Part shown: positions 1 through 7,707 of the stretch, piece after piece
Layout of the letters: each line of letters begins with the position of its first letter
How positions within the stretch are numbered: the first letter of the stretch is position 1
Source: Marinicella pacifica
Lineage (GTDB): Bacteria; Pseudomonadota; Gammaproteobacteria; Xanthomonadales; Marinicellaceae
Direction: 5' to 3'
NCBI RefSeq assembly: GCF_014636635.1
Contig: NZ_BMEO01000006.1
Span: 121,650 to 185,649 of the forward strand
Length of the DNA: 64,000 nt
Translations under genes and position numbers: made by a program
Notes under the pieces: generated by a model
What the model was told of the DNA's origin: nothing
What the model saw: the letters and a program-made list of their open reading frames with translations, nothing else
Database searches by the model: none

Positions 1-30
1 TAATTGGAATAAAACAATAAAGGAAAGTAG

Positions 31-1227
31 ATGAAAAAAACAGTCGTTATTTTTTTGCTGTCATTTTTGTATAATGTTGAAACAGCAAACGCGCGAGTCA
101 GGGGATTAACTTTAAGTTTTGACCCCAGTGAATTCCAAGCGCATCAACGGTTGCAATTTGATTCACGAGCTTTTAATAAAAGGTGGTTAGAAAAAGAAAT
201 TGCTTGTCATTATGAAGAAAATAAAAAAGGTTGTCGCAATTTAGCGGCATTACTGCGGATGTATGTTGAGGCAGTTTCAGATAATAGAAAACTTAAGGAC
301 TATGCATATAGAATTAAAGAGCGGTTGCAATACGATGAACGTAAGTTTGATGAAATTGCATGGTTTCTGTATTTATACACTGATGACCGCAGTTTAGTTC
401 ATAGATTGGATGAATATTATTTGGCTTCTATTCGAGAAAATCAAACACAACACTTATTGGGAGCAAAAGATATCAACAGGCTTTTACGCTCAGATGATGA
501 GGCAGTTGTAGAACAGACACTTGCAACTTTGTTATTACATCCTGCTAATGTGCAAATGGCAGATGAAGTTTTTGAGCAGGTGGTGCAAGTGATTGGCAAT
601 GAATCATTCAACAGTACAACTCAAAATAGAGCTTTTAATTATCTAGGAGATATGGGCTTTTATGTTAACTATGGTCATGATGAACAAGGGAAGTTTGAAT
701 TTGGCAAAATAACAGTACATAGTGGACCGGCCTGTTTAACAGAGTATTTGGCAGCTAATCCCATTTCAAAAGTATGGAAATATTATGCCAACCAACTGTC
801 TGCCAACGGTGCAGGTGTACACCGAGATAATGACATTGAAATGGTGAGTTTTTTAAAGGATTTAAGCAGTGGTCTAGATCCTGATTATAAAGAAAAAATT
901 GCTTACATCAAGAAAACAAACACCTACAAAAATGCCAAACCGAGTATGAAGTTTATAGTGGGTGATTATTTTATGGCCCACCGTAAACATAAACTCGGTC
1001 TTCCCATTTTAAAAGAAGCCTACAAACAAGGTAACAACGCCATGAAAAGCAGCATTGTGGCTAAGTTTAACGATCATTTTCCGGTAGAGATCAGTTATTG
1101 GGATAAGTTGATGCAAAATAGTAGCACTGCTGAACAGGTGATGATTAAAATCAATAGAAATCAGTGGAATATCAATATGGCAAGAATCGATTGTAGCAAG
1201 GATGGCCTAGACAGTAAAAAAGTTTAG
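31..1227 (+). CDS. Secreted protein of unknown function
   Basis: I do not recognise this 398-residue protein. It begins with a lysine pair and a hydrophobic stretch (residues about 5-20, ending near ANA-R), which reads as a cleavable Sec signal peptide, so export to the periplasm is likely. The rest is rich in charged and aromatic residues, with no catalytic motif I can name and no transmembrane segment. The region around residues 140-185 looks helical and repeat-like, compatible with a HEAT- or TPR-like solenoid, but this is a guess. The start is supported by a purine-rich AAAGGAAAG ribosome site just upstream. It stands alone; the next genes are on the other strand. Confidence 0.75.
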   Translation: MKKTVVIFLLSFLYNVETANARVRGLTLSFDPSEFQAHQRLQFDSRAFNKRWLEKEIACHYEENKKGCRNLAALLRMYVEAVSDNRKLKDYAYRIKERLQYDERKFDEIAWFLYLYTDDRSLVHRLDEYYLASIRENQTQHLLGAKDINRLLRSDDEAVVEQTLATLLLHPANVQMADEVFEQVVQVIGNESFNSTTQNRAFNYLGDMGFYVNYGHDEQGKFEFGKITVHSGPACLTEYLAANPISKVWKYYANQLSANGAGVHRDNDIEMVSFLKDLSSGLDPDYKEKIAYIKKTNTYKNAKPSMKFIVGDYFMAHRKHKLGLPILKEAYKQGNNAMKSSIVAKFNDHFPVEISYWDKLMQNSSTAEQVMIKINRNQWNINMARIDCSKDGLDSKKV

Positions 1228-1366
1228 ACCGGAAAATAACCTGGCAGGTATCAGGTTCTATTTTTATCTATTGCGATGAATTTAAACGCCTGACCTTAGT
1301 CAGAACTCTCGATAAAACAAGTTAGTGTGGCGCTATCATTTTTGTTCGGACTCTCTAATATAAAAA

Positions 1367-1636
1367 CTACTTAAACAAATCGCTATGGCTGCCAGTTCGC
1401 TCGAACCGAACATCATTACCGTCAATTTTATAAATTAGTAACCAATCAGGTTCAATGTGGGCATCTCGAAAACTTTGCCAATTTCCAAGCAGTGGATGAT
1501 CTTTATATTTTTCCGGAAGTGATTTACCGTCTATAAGTATTCGAATTAATTTTTTAATCTTTTCCATGTCTTTGCCACGCTTTTTAGCCTTTTTTATATC
1601 ACGTTTAAATTGACTGGTATAAACCGGCTGGCGCAT
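1367..1636 (-). CDS. yafQ: YafQ-type mRNA interferase toxin (RelE/ParE superfamily)
   Basis: An 89-residue toxin of the YafQ family, which cleaves mRNA on the ribosome when not bound by its antitoxin. Visible family features are the basic N-terminal helix region (FKRDIKKAKKRG), the central PLLGNW...FRDAHIEPDWLLIYK core and the C-terminal GSHSDLF motif, whose histidine is a catalytic residue in YafQ. Length matches the family (about 90 residues). Its ATG shares one base with the antitoxin stop codon (TAATG), the normal antitoxin-first operon arrangement with translational coupling. I see no defect, so it is probably active. Confidence 0.9.
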   Translation of the reverse strand: MRQPVYTSQFKRDIKKAKKRGKDMEKIKKLIRILIDGKSLPEKYKDHPLLGNWQSFRDAHIEPDWLLIYKIDGNDVRFERTGSHSDLFK

Positions 1637-1896
1637 TAGATGTCTAATTGATCAAATAAATCATCGGCATCTTTGGCACGGTGCAACTCTTCACCTCGTT
1701 CGCTCTTTTCTAAGGTGGTTTGGGTGCATTTATTTGGAACACGCATCACGAATGGCAAACCCTGTTCACTGACGACTTTGGCCAATCCAATTCGTATAAA
1801 GTCTGATACGGTTAACCCCATCGTGGCCAGTATTTCACTGGCTTCGTCTTTTAATTCGCTGTCAATTCGTGCACGGACGTAATTATTGTTAGCCAT
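1636..1896 (-). CDS. dinJ: RelB/DinJ-type antitoxin
   Basis: An 86-residue antitoxin paired with the YafQ-like toxin just downstream. The N-terminal half (VRARIDSELKDEASEILATM, then GLTVSDFIRIGL) is the ribbon-helix-helix DNA-binding domain of the RelB/DinJ family. The acidic C-terminal tail (about residues 55-86) would wrap and neutralise the toxin. Family knowledge predicts that the antitoxin and its toxin complex repress their own promoter; a good promoter lies 24-52 bases upstream of the start. Reading frame, length and order are all typical. Confidence 0.9.
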   Translation of the reverse strand: MANNNYVRARIDSELKDEASEILATMGLTVSDFIRIGLAKVVSEQGLPFVMRVPNKCTQTTLEKSERGEELHRAKDADDLFDQLDI

Positions 1897-1919
1897 AATA
1901 TTAATCTTGTAAAATCTCT

Positions 1920-1948
1920 AATGTAGCTCATTTGGACAACATTGGCAA
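1920..1948 (-). promoter_or_regulatory. Sigma70-like promoter of the dinJ-yafQ operon
   Basis: On the minus strand TTGCCA and TACATT are separated by 17 bases, a close match to the -35/-10 consensus. The start codon of dinJ follows 24 bases after the -10 box. An AT-rich palindrome TAATATTA lies between the promoter and the start codon and could be part of an operator, but I cannot confirm binding. Confidence 0.5.
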
Positions 1949-2082
1949 GCTTAAGTTTACATCTTGTTCTTCTGCATAAACAATTAAAAGATAGACAAAA
2001 CTCAAGCGTATTGGCTCAGATAAAACCGGGCGCTGGCAATTGTTGTGAATTTAGATGCCTGTATTTTTAGACCTAATTCGAT

Positions 2083-2340
2083 TCATACAAGTAAATAAGC
2101 CACGAGAATCACCAGACAAACGACTGTTAACCAGCCGTACATTATGATTTTCCAGAGTAGTGACACGCCTTTTAAGCCCATATAATCACGAATAATCATC
2201 ACGCCTTTAACGAACGCAACGGTCATTAAAACCAGCATAATCGCCGTGCCGTTGGTGTCTATAAAACTTAAGCAATAGGTGATTAAAGTCAATAGGACCA
2301 GCATCAGCCAAACGGTATGTATGTTGTATAATTTATTCAT
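2083..2340 (-). CDS. NorF-like / cytochrome c oxidase subunit IV family membrane protein
   Basis: An 85-residue protein with three predicted transmembrane helices (about residues 10-25, 30-50 and 64-84). The segment VKGVMIIRDYMGL matches the conserved signature of the COX4_pro/NorF family. NorF proteins accompany NorE and help assembly or activity of respiratory nitric oxide reductase in denitrifiers. The gene follows the NorE-like gene by 4 bases, so the two form one operon. No norCB or other denitrification gene is in the window. It could instead be an accessory subunit of a haem-copper oxidase. Confidence 0.75.
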   Translation of the reverse strand: MNKLYNIHTVWLMLVLLTLITYCLSFIDTNGTAIMLVLMTVAFVKGVMIIRDYMGLKGVSLLWKIIMYGWLTVVCLVILVAYLLV

Positions 2341-2344
2341 TTCG

Positions 2345-2911
2345 TCACCTGATCACATAGATTAATGGAAACATGATGATCCAGACTAAATCGACCATAT
2401 GCCAATAAGAACCTGCGGTTTCCATGGCATGGGTTTGGTCAGCCTTATAATGTCCTTTCCAGGTTTTTAAGGCCACCACGAATAAGATCATCAGCCCTAA
2501 AATGACATGAAAATAATGAAACAGGGTCAATAAAAAATATAACATATAAAACGTATTGGTACCGATGTCGATGCCTGCAGAAAATTTGTCTTGAAATTCA
2601 ATGCTTTTAATTAGGATGAACAGTGAACCGCAAGCGATTGATGCATATAGATAATGGCTGCTTTTTTTGCTCAGGTTCTTTTTCAGCGCATGAATGGCCA
2701 TGACCACAAAGTAACTGGCGGTGATCAGTAAAATCGTATTGAGGGCACCGGTCTCGCGGTTTAAAGTGAGCTGAGAATCGTTGAACAGTTCAACGTTATT
2801 AATGCGAACGATGGCGTAAGCAATGAAAAATATGCCAAACACCAAAAGCTCAGCAAATATGATAATCCACATGGCCAAGTCGCCGGGTATGGGTTTGGGG
2901 TGTTTGTTCAT
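2345..2911 (-). CDS. NorE-like / cytochrome c oxidase subunit III family protein
   Basis: A 188-residue integral membrane protein of the haem-copper oxidase subunit III family, in the short five-helix NorE form. The opening [17 protein letters not shown] and the C-terminal [18 protein letters not shown] are characteristic: the conserved histidine before the last helix and the glutamate in helix I are present. NorE supports respiratory NO reductase but its exact role is not settled. It is the first gene of a two-gene operon with the NorF-like gene. The catalytic subunits are absent here, so they must be elsewhere or the pair serves another oxidase. Confidence 0.82.
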   Translation of the reverse strand: MNKHPKPIPGDLAMWIIIFAELLVFGIFFIAYAIVRINNVELFNDSQLTLNRETGALNTILLITASYFVVMAIHALKKNLSKKSSHYLYASIACGSLFILIKSIEFQDKFSAGIDIGTNTFYMLYFLLTLFHYFHVILGLMILFVVALKTWKGHYKADQTHAMETAGSYWHMVDLVWIIMFPLIYVIR

Positions 2912-3106
2912 TTAAACAATCAACTCACATTTAACTTAAATCAGGCAAGGTTGATGTATTGTACCTGATTTAAAATAAGACATATCAGCAAACCATTGAG
3001 GTTTTAATGCAGCTTTCCAGTGCTATCTCAGGCGGCTTACTATATAATCCGCGCTCTTTTCTCTAAACCGCTCAGTCTTTTGATTGTGCAGGCATCATCA
3101 ATAACT

Positions 3107-4948
3107 ATGTCAAAATCCAATCAACCGAAAAACAATGCACCACAAAGCTTTAACGACCTGGGCTTATCTTCTGAAGTTCTTAAAGCAGTTCACGAAAGTG
3201 GTTATGAGCACCCTTCACCGATTCAAGCCGCCAGTATTCCGCCGATTTTAAAAGGGCAGGATGTGCTGGGACAGGCGCAGACAGGGACCGGTAAGACCGC
3301 GGCCTTTGCTTTGCCGATTTTGTCGAATTTGGATGCAAACGCAAAAGGTGTGCAGGTGCTGGTGTTAACACCGACACGGGAATTGGCGATTCAGGTGGCT
3401 GAGGCTTTTCAAACCTACGCGCGACATATTAAAGGTTTTCATGTGCTGCCGATTTACGGTGGCCAGAGTTATGACATTCAATTAAAGCAATTAAAACGCG
3501 GTGTCCAGGTTGTGGTAGGCACACCGGGCCGGGTGATGGATCATATGCGCCGTAAGACTTTGAAGCTGGATCAATTAAGCACCTTGGTGTTGGATGAAGC
3601 CGATGAGATGTTGCGGATGGGTTTTATCGATGATGTGGACTGGATTTTAAGCCACACGCCGAAAGACCGTCAGATTGCTTTATTTTCAGCGACCATGCCG
3701 AAACAGGTGAAGAAAGTCGCGGTGAATCACCTTAATAAGCCGGTTGATATTAAAATTGAAACCAAAACCACCACCGCCAAGAACATCAATCAGCGTTATT
3801 GGATGGTCAGTGGTTTAAAGAAGCTTGAAGCCTTAACGCGGGTGTTAGAGGTGGAGGATTTTGACGGGGTGTTGATTTTCGTGAGAACCAAAATGGCTAC
3901 CGAAGAGCTGGCTGAAAAGCTGCAGGCGCGCGGGTTTTCCGCGGAAGCCTTAAATGGCGATATGGTGCAGAAGCAGCGGGAACGTCTGGTGGCTAAACTA
4001 AAAAACGGGGTCATCGATATCCTGATTGGCACCGATGTGGTGGCGCGTGGACTGGATGTCGAACGGATCAGCCATGTGATTAACTATGACATTCCTTATG
4101 ACATTGAGTCGTATGTACATCGGATTGGTCGCACCGGGCGGGCCGGTCGCTCCGGTGAAGCGATTTTGTTTATCACCAAACGTGAACAGCGGATGTTGCG
4201 GATGATTGAAAAAGCCACCAAACAACCCATCCAGGCCATGGATATGCCTTCGGTGGATGACATCAATGTCAACCGCATGCAACGCTTTAAGAACCAAATC
4301 AGCGAGACGCTGGCGGCTAAAGATTTATCGATTTATCAACAGCTGGTGGATGAATTTGAGTCAGAAACCGACTATGACCCAAACCAAATTGCCGCGGCCT
4401 TGGCCTATATGATTCACGGTAACAAAGGCCTGTTATTGACCGAGAGTAAAAGTGAAGGTCATGAGCGCAATAAAGGTGTTAAAACCGGCTTTAACCATGA
4501 CTCGGATAACATTAAATCATCCGGTCGGAACCGGAGGAACGCAGGGGATGATTTTATTGATCCCACACCGGTGCCTTTACTTGAGTATCCTGAGATTGAA
4601 ATGGAGCGGTTTCAGCTGGCTGTGGGCCGCGAGCAGGGCGTTAAGCCGAGTAATATCGTTGGCATGATTTGTAATGAAGCTGAATTGGACCGCGAATACA
4701 TTGGCCAGATTGATATCTATGATCAGGTCACCACCGTCGATCTACCGGCTGAGATGCCCAAAGAAATCATGGATATTCTGTGGAAAGCCCGTTTATGCGG
4801 CCGCAAAAGTCAGATTAAGAAGGTCGGTGAAGCAGGAAGCAAACCGAAAGACCGAAAATTTGACAATGATGAGTCAGACAACCGGAAAAAACGTAAAAAA
4901 CCAAAGCGGAAAGGCGGGAAGAAGTCAGGTAAGAAGCCGAAGAAGTAA
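3107..4948 (+). CDS. deaD: DEAD-box ATP-dependent RNA helicase, DeaD/CsdA type
   Basis: A 613-residue RNA helicase that unwinds structured RNA in ribosome assembly, mRNA decay and cold adaptation. Motifs in order: Q motif (SPIQAASI), motif I AQTGTGKT, Ia PTRELA, Ib TPGR, II DEAD, III SAT, then the second RecA domain with GTDVVARGLD and HRIGRTGRAGR. The C-terminal region (about 490-580) is a DbpA-like RNA-binding domain (VGREQGVKPSNIVGMI), followed by a very basic lysine-rich tail. I chose the ATG at 3107 because the longer frame from 3020 adds a non-conserved hydrophobic stretch; a TATAAT at 3043-3048 lies in that stretch and may be the -10 box. A long leader would fit cold-shock control. Confidence 0.95.
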   Translation: MSKSNQPKNNAPQSFNDLGLSSEVLKAVHESGYEHPSPIQAASIPPILKGQDVLGQAQTGTGKTAAFALPILSNLDANAKGVQVLVLTPTRELAIQVAEAFQTYARHIKGFHVLPIYGGQSYDIQLKQLKRGVQVVVGTPGRVMDHMRRKTLKLDQLSTLVLDEADEMLRMGFIDDVDWILSHTPKDRQIALFSATMPKQVKKVAVNHLNKPVDIKIETKTTTAKNINQRYWMVSGLKKLEALTRVLEVEDFDGVLIFVRTKMATEELAEKLQARGFSAEALNGDMVQKQRERLVAKLKNGVIDILIGTDVVARGLDVERISHVINYDIPYDIESYVHRIGRTGRAGRSGEAILFITKREQRMLRMIEKATKQPIQAMDMPSVDDINVNRMQRFKNQISETLAAKDLSIYQQLVDEFESETDYDPNQIAAALAYMIHGNKGLLLTESKSEGHERNKGVKTGFNHDSDNIKSSGRNRRNAGDDFIDPTPVPLLEYPEIEMERFQLAVGREQGVKPSNIVGMICNEAELDREYIGQIDIYDQVTTVDLPAEMPKEIMDILWKARLCGRKSQIKKVGEAGSKPKDRKFDNDESDNRKKRKKPKRKGGKKSGKKPKK

Positions 4949-4953
4949 AAGAA

Positions 4954-5126
4954 ACACACCCCTCGATCCCCTCTCGAGAGGGGAGGGAACGATAAAACAC
5001 GCCCCTCAATCGCCTAAATGGATTTAGGTGTGCAGCGATAGCAGGAAGCGGTAGCTGCCCCCTCTCAAGAGGGGAGGTTTTGTGATATTTTTATCTCCCC
5101 TCTTGAGAGGGGGTCAGGGGGTGTGT
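4954..5126. repeat. Upstream palindromic unit flanking the DUF559 gene
   Basis: This 173-base block starts ACACACCCC and ends GGGGGTGTGT. It contains a perfect 18-base inverted repeat (5059-5076 with 5095-5112, built on CCCCTCTCAAGAGGGGAG) and a further self-complementary hairpin at 4967-4984. The transcript could fold into stacked GC-rich hairpins. The middle part, about 5000-5050, is not palindromic. Confidence 0.8.
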
Positions 5127-5154
5127 AAGATGGTTTAAAAAGCCGTTTTCAACC

Positions 5155-5532
5155 ATGCGTCAGATTATTCCTTATAACCCAAAATTAAAAGAATTAGCCA
5201 GGCAGCTGAGGAATCAATCGACAAAATCCGAAATCAAATTATGGCAGTTTTTGAAAGGAAAACAACTTAAGGGTTATCGCTTTAATAGGCAAAAACCCTT
5301 GCTTAACTACATTGCTGATTTTTATTGCTATGAGTTGAAGTTGGTTATTGAACTCAATGGTTATAGTCATGATTTTAAAGATGGTCAAAACAGGGATTTT
5401 AAGAAACAGCAGGATTTAGAGCGTGCTGGTTTAAGAGTCGTTCGTTTTACAGATAACGATGTGATGGATAATATTGAAGGTGTTGTGGCTGATTTAGAGC
5501 GGATTGTTAATGAGATTGAGGAAAGCCTTTAA
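5155..5532 (+). CDS. DUF559 (Vsr-like, restriction-endonuclease fold) protein
   Basis: A 125-residue protein of the DUF559 family, related to very-short-patch-repair (Vsr) nucleases with a PD-(D/E)XK type core. The core YIADFYCYELKLVIELNG supplies the expected acidic residues (Asp in ADF, Glu in IELNG), followed by the family ending RAGLRVVRFTDNDVM. Length is typical for a free-standing member. The cellular role of these proteins is not known. Both sides are bounded by the same palindromic repeats, and the stop codon overlaps the first base of the downstream repeat, which suggests gene and repeats travel together. No partner methylase is present. Confidence 0.85.
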   Translation: MRQIIPYNPKLKELARQLRNQSTKSEIKLWQFLKGKQLKGYRFNRQKPLLNYIADFYCYELKLVIELNGYSHDFKDGQNRDFKKQQDLERAGLRVVRFTDNDVMDNIEGVVADLERIVNEIEESL

Positions 5533-5653
5533 CACACCCCTCGGTCCCCTCTCAAGCGGGGAGGAAAAGATGGAACACACCCATTGGTCACTTCTAAAGA
5601 GGGAGGTTTTGAGCTTTTTATTTCCCCTCTTGAGAGGGGATTAAGGGGTGTGT
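5532..5653. repeat. Downstream palindromic unit flanking the DUF559 gene
   Basis: A 122-base block that again starts ACACACCCC and ends GGGGTGTGT. It holds degenerate versions of the CCCCTCTCAAGAGGGG palindrome: one at about 5547-5563 (AAGCGGGG variant) and an intact one at 5624-5639. A second ACACACCC start occurs at 5575. It is the counterpart of the unit at 4954-5126. Confidence 0.8.
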
Positions 5654-5697
5654 ACAATGAATTTATAAACTTTATTATATTCAAACCACAGGCTTTT

Positions 5698-6882
5698 ATG
5701 ACCGAACCATCTTTTCAATCAAAATTACCCCACCTCGGCACCAGTATATTCACCGAGATGTCAATTCTGGCACATGAATATAAAGCGATTAACTTATCGC
5801 AGGGTTTTCCTGAATTTGATACGCCTGATTTTCTCAAAGAGGGTATTCAACAGGCGATCAGTGAGGGTAAAAATCAATATGCGCCATCTCCGGGAATTCC
5901 AGATTTATTGACGCAGATTGGTGAATTGGTGCAACGCTGTTATATCAGGGATGAAGCACGACGCTTAGATCCGATGAAAAATATCGCGGTCACCACCGGC
6001 GCCACAGAAGCTTTGTGGGTGGCCTTTCAGACCCTTATTCGGCCCGGTGATGAAGTGATTGTCTTTGATCCGGCTTATGATGCTTATGAACCCGATATTC
6101 AATTGTCCGGTGGTGTCTGTCGGCATGTTGCCATGACCGCAGCGGATTATGCCATTGACTGGCAGCAGGTGAGGGCAGCCGTCAATGATAAAACCCGCGC
6201 GATTGTGATTAACAGTCCACACAATCCGACAGGAACGTTGCTCAGTCAGGAAGATATGGAAGCCTTACAGGATATTGTTCTGGAACACGGCCTTTATGTA
6301 ATCAGCGATGAAGTGTATGAGCACATGACTTTTGATGGACGACGGCATGAAAGTGTTCTCAGGTATCCGGATTTATTTGAGCGGTCTTTTGTGATATCGA
6401 GTTTTGGTAAAAGCTTTCATTGCACCGGCTGGAAGCTGGGTTATTGCGTTGCACCTGAATACCTCATGACTGAGTTTAAGAAGATTCATCAATACGTGAC
6501 GTTTTCATCATTTACCCCGGCGCAATATGCCATAGCAAAGATGCTGGAAAGCCATCCGCAGCACATTGATGCGCTGTCAGATTTTTATCAACAAAAGCGC
6601 GACGTACTGGTCAATGCCCTGAAAGGTTCTCGGTTTAAAATTTTGCCATCACAAGGCACGTACTTTTTGCTGCTGGATTATTCGGCGGTGTCAGATTTAA
6701 ATGACCTTGAATTTAGTCACTGGCTGACCAAAGAAATCGGCGTGGCGACCATTCCCTTAAGCCCGTTTTACCAGACCGATAGCTTGGAAGAATATCACAA
6801 GGATAATAAAGTCGTTCGTTTGTGCTTTGCCAAGCATGATGAGACTTTAATCAAAGCGGCTGAGGTTTTGAGTGGGCTTTGA
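5698..6882 (+). CDS. PLP-dependent aminotransferase, YbdL (methionine aminotransferase) type
   Basis: A 394-residue fold-type I aminotransferase closest in pattern to YbdL, which transaminates methionine, histidine and phenylalanine. Seen: the substrate-loop NLSQGFPEFDTP, the cofactor-binding NSPHNPTGT, SDEVYEH, and FGKSFHCTGWKLGY with the Schiff-base lysine. The frame is open back to 5584, but that part is translated from the palindromic repeat, so I start at the ATG at 5698, which matches family length. Substrate is inferred; related kynurenine or aspartate aminotransferases share these motifs. Confidence 0.85.
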   Translation: MTEPSFQSKLPHLGTSIFTEMSILAHEYKAINLSQGFPEFDTPDFLKEGIQQAISEGKNQYAPSPGIPDLLTQIGELVQRCYIRDEARRLDPMKNIAVTTGATEALWVAFQTLIRPGDEVIVFDPAYDAYEPDIQLSGGVCRHVAMTAADYAIDWQQVRAAVNDKTRAIVINSPHNPTGTLLSQEDMEALQDIVLEHGLYVISDEVYEHMTFDGRRHESVLRYPDLFERSFVISSFGKSFHCTGWKLGYCVAPEYLMTEFKKIHQYVTFSSFTPAQYAIAKMLESHPQHIDALSDFYQQKRDVLVNALKGSRFKILPSQGTYFLLLDYSAVSDLNDLEFSHWLTKEIGVATIPLSPFYQTDSLEEYHKDNKVVRLCFAKHDETLIKAAEVLSGL

Positions 6883-6899
6883 AGAATGTTTAAAACTTA

Positions 6900-7007
6900 A
6901 TGTCACCCTCGTGCTTGACACGAGGGTCTCCTAACTTGACGTGACATTAGTTTCTGATGGTGATCTTAAATTTTATGAGATCCTCGGGTCGAGCCCGAGG
7001 ATGACGA
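6900..7007. repeat. Pair of inverted REP-like palindromes
   Basis: Two GC-rich hairpins face each other between convergent genes: ACCCTCGTG...CGAGGGT at 6905-6927 and ATCCTCGGG...CCCGAGGAT at 6980-7002. The left unit and the reverse complement of the right unit share the pattern TGTCA(C/T)CCTCG...CGAGG(G/A)TCTC, so they are two copies of one repetitive palindrome in inverted arrangement. They may act as a transcription end or mRNA stabiliser for the flanking genes. Confidence 0.7.
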
Positions 7008-7047
7008 ATGTTCTATTTAGGGATGACGTAGCGTGTTTAGAAGTGGT

Positions 7048-7707
7048 TTATTGATACAACTCAAAATTCTTAATATAGCTATCCACCGCTGGATTAATAT
7101 GTTTTTCTGAAGCTTCAGCACCATAAGCATAAACCTGCCTCAATCGAGAGGATGAGATGTCGATGGCCGGTTGGTTTTTGGTGACGTAGACATACGGGTT
7201 GTGTTCTTTGAGGTGTTCGATGAAGCAGTCGTTTATAGGATGACCGGGGCGTTCGTGAACCATGAGGCCGAAGCGGTTAATGAGATCTTGCCAGCGGTGC
7301 CATTGCCTGAATTTCGGGGCGTGGCCATGGGCGTGGTCGCTGCTGATAATCAGAATTAGATTATCATGATTTTTGGATAAGGCATCCAGCGTATTGTAAG
7401 TGTAGCTTGGTTCGTCTCTACTGATTGTTTTTTCGATGTCACTGACGGTGATGTCAGTTTTCAATTCCCGGCTTAAGTCTTTGGCCACCAACTGACACAT
7501 GTCAAAGCGTTGTTCAAATGAGGCTATGGGTGCTGATTTATCGGCAATCAGATTGGGGCGGTAGGTTGGGACCAAAATAAAGCTGCTGGTTTCTAAACCC
7601 AGTTCTTCGGCTTTTTCGAGGGTGTTTTTAATGACCTGTTCGTGGCCGCGATGGATGGGATCGGCGGTGAGGCCGTACACCCAGCTGATGTCTGTTTGTT
7701 TATTCAT
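7048..7707 (-). CDS. nadD: Nicotinate-nucleotide adenylyltransferase (NadD-like)
   Basis: A 219-residue nucleotidyltransferase that should convert nicotinate (or nicotinamide) mononucleotide plus ATP to the dinucleotide. Visible motifs are an N-terminal GLTADPIHRGH, the variant of the G-x-F-D-P-x-H-x-GH ATP site with alanine in place of phenylalanine, and a C-terminal ISSSRLR, the ISSTxIR signature. It lies last in a nadC-nadE-nadD operon and overlaps the nadE stop by 8 bases, which supports the NAD role. Because of the divergent first motif, a NMN-preferring enzyme is possible. Confidence 0.85.
   Translation of the reverse strand: MNKQTDISWVYGLTADPIHRGHEQVIKNTLEKAEELGLETSSFILVPTYRPNLIADKSAPIASFEQRFDMCQLVAKDLSRELKTDITVSDIEKTISRDEPSYTYNTLDALSKNHDNLILIISSDHAHGHAPKFRQWHRWQDLINRFGLMVHERPGHPINDCFIEHLKEHNPYVYVTKNQPAIDISSSRLRQVYAYGAEASEKHINPAVDSYIKNFELYQ

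Larger units (their letters stand above)
4954..5653. mobile_element. Candidate DUF559-carrying element with palindromic inverted-repeat ends
   Basis: The outermost 33 bases at each end (4954-4986 and 5621-5653) are inverted repeats of each other with 28 matches, starting ACACACCCCT. Each end contains an internal palindrome CCCCTCTCnAGAGGGG. Between them is one gene, a DUF559 nuclease-like protein. The segment sits 6 bases after the deaD stop and 45 bases before the ybdL-like start, which is typical of an insertion that avoided coding sequence. I see no target-site duplication. That the whole is mobile is inference. Confidence 0.55.

Noticed and set aside
3020..3106. Longer start of DeaD
   Set aside because: The added stretch covers a TATAAT box and has no similarity to the family N-terminus.
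5584..5697. Longer start of the YbdL-like aminotransferase
   Set aside because: The added residues are translated from the palindromic repeat unit; the ATG at 5698 fits the family.
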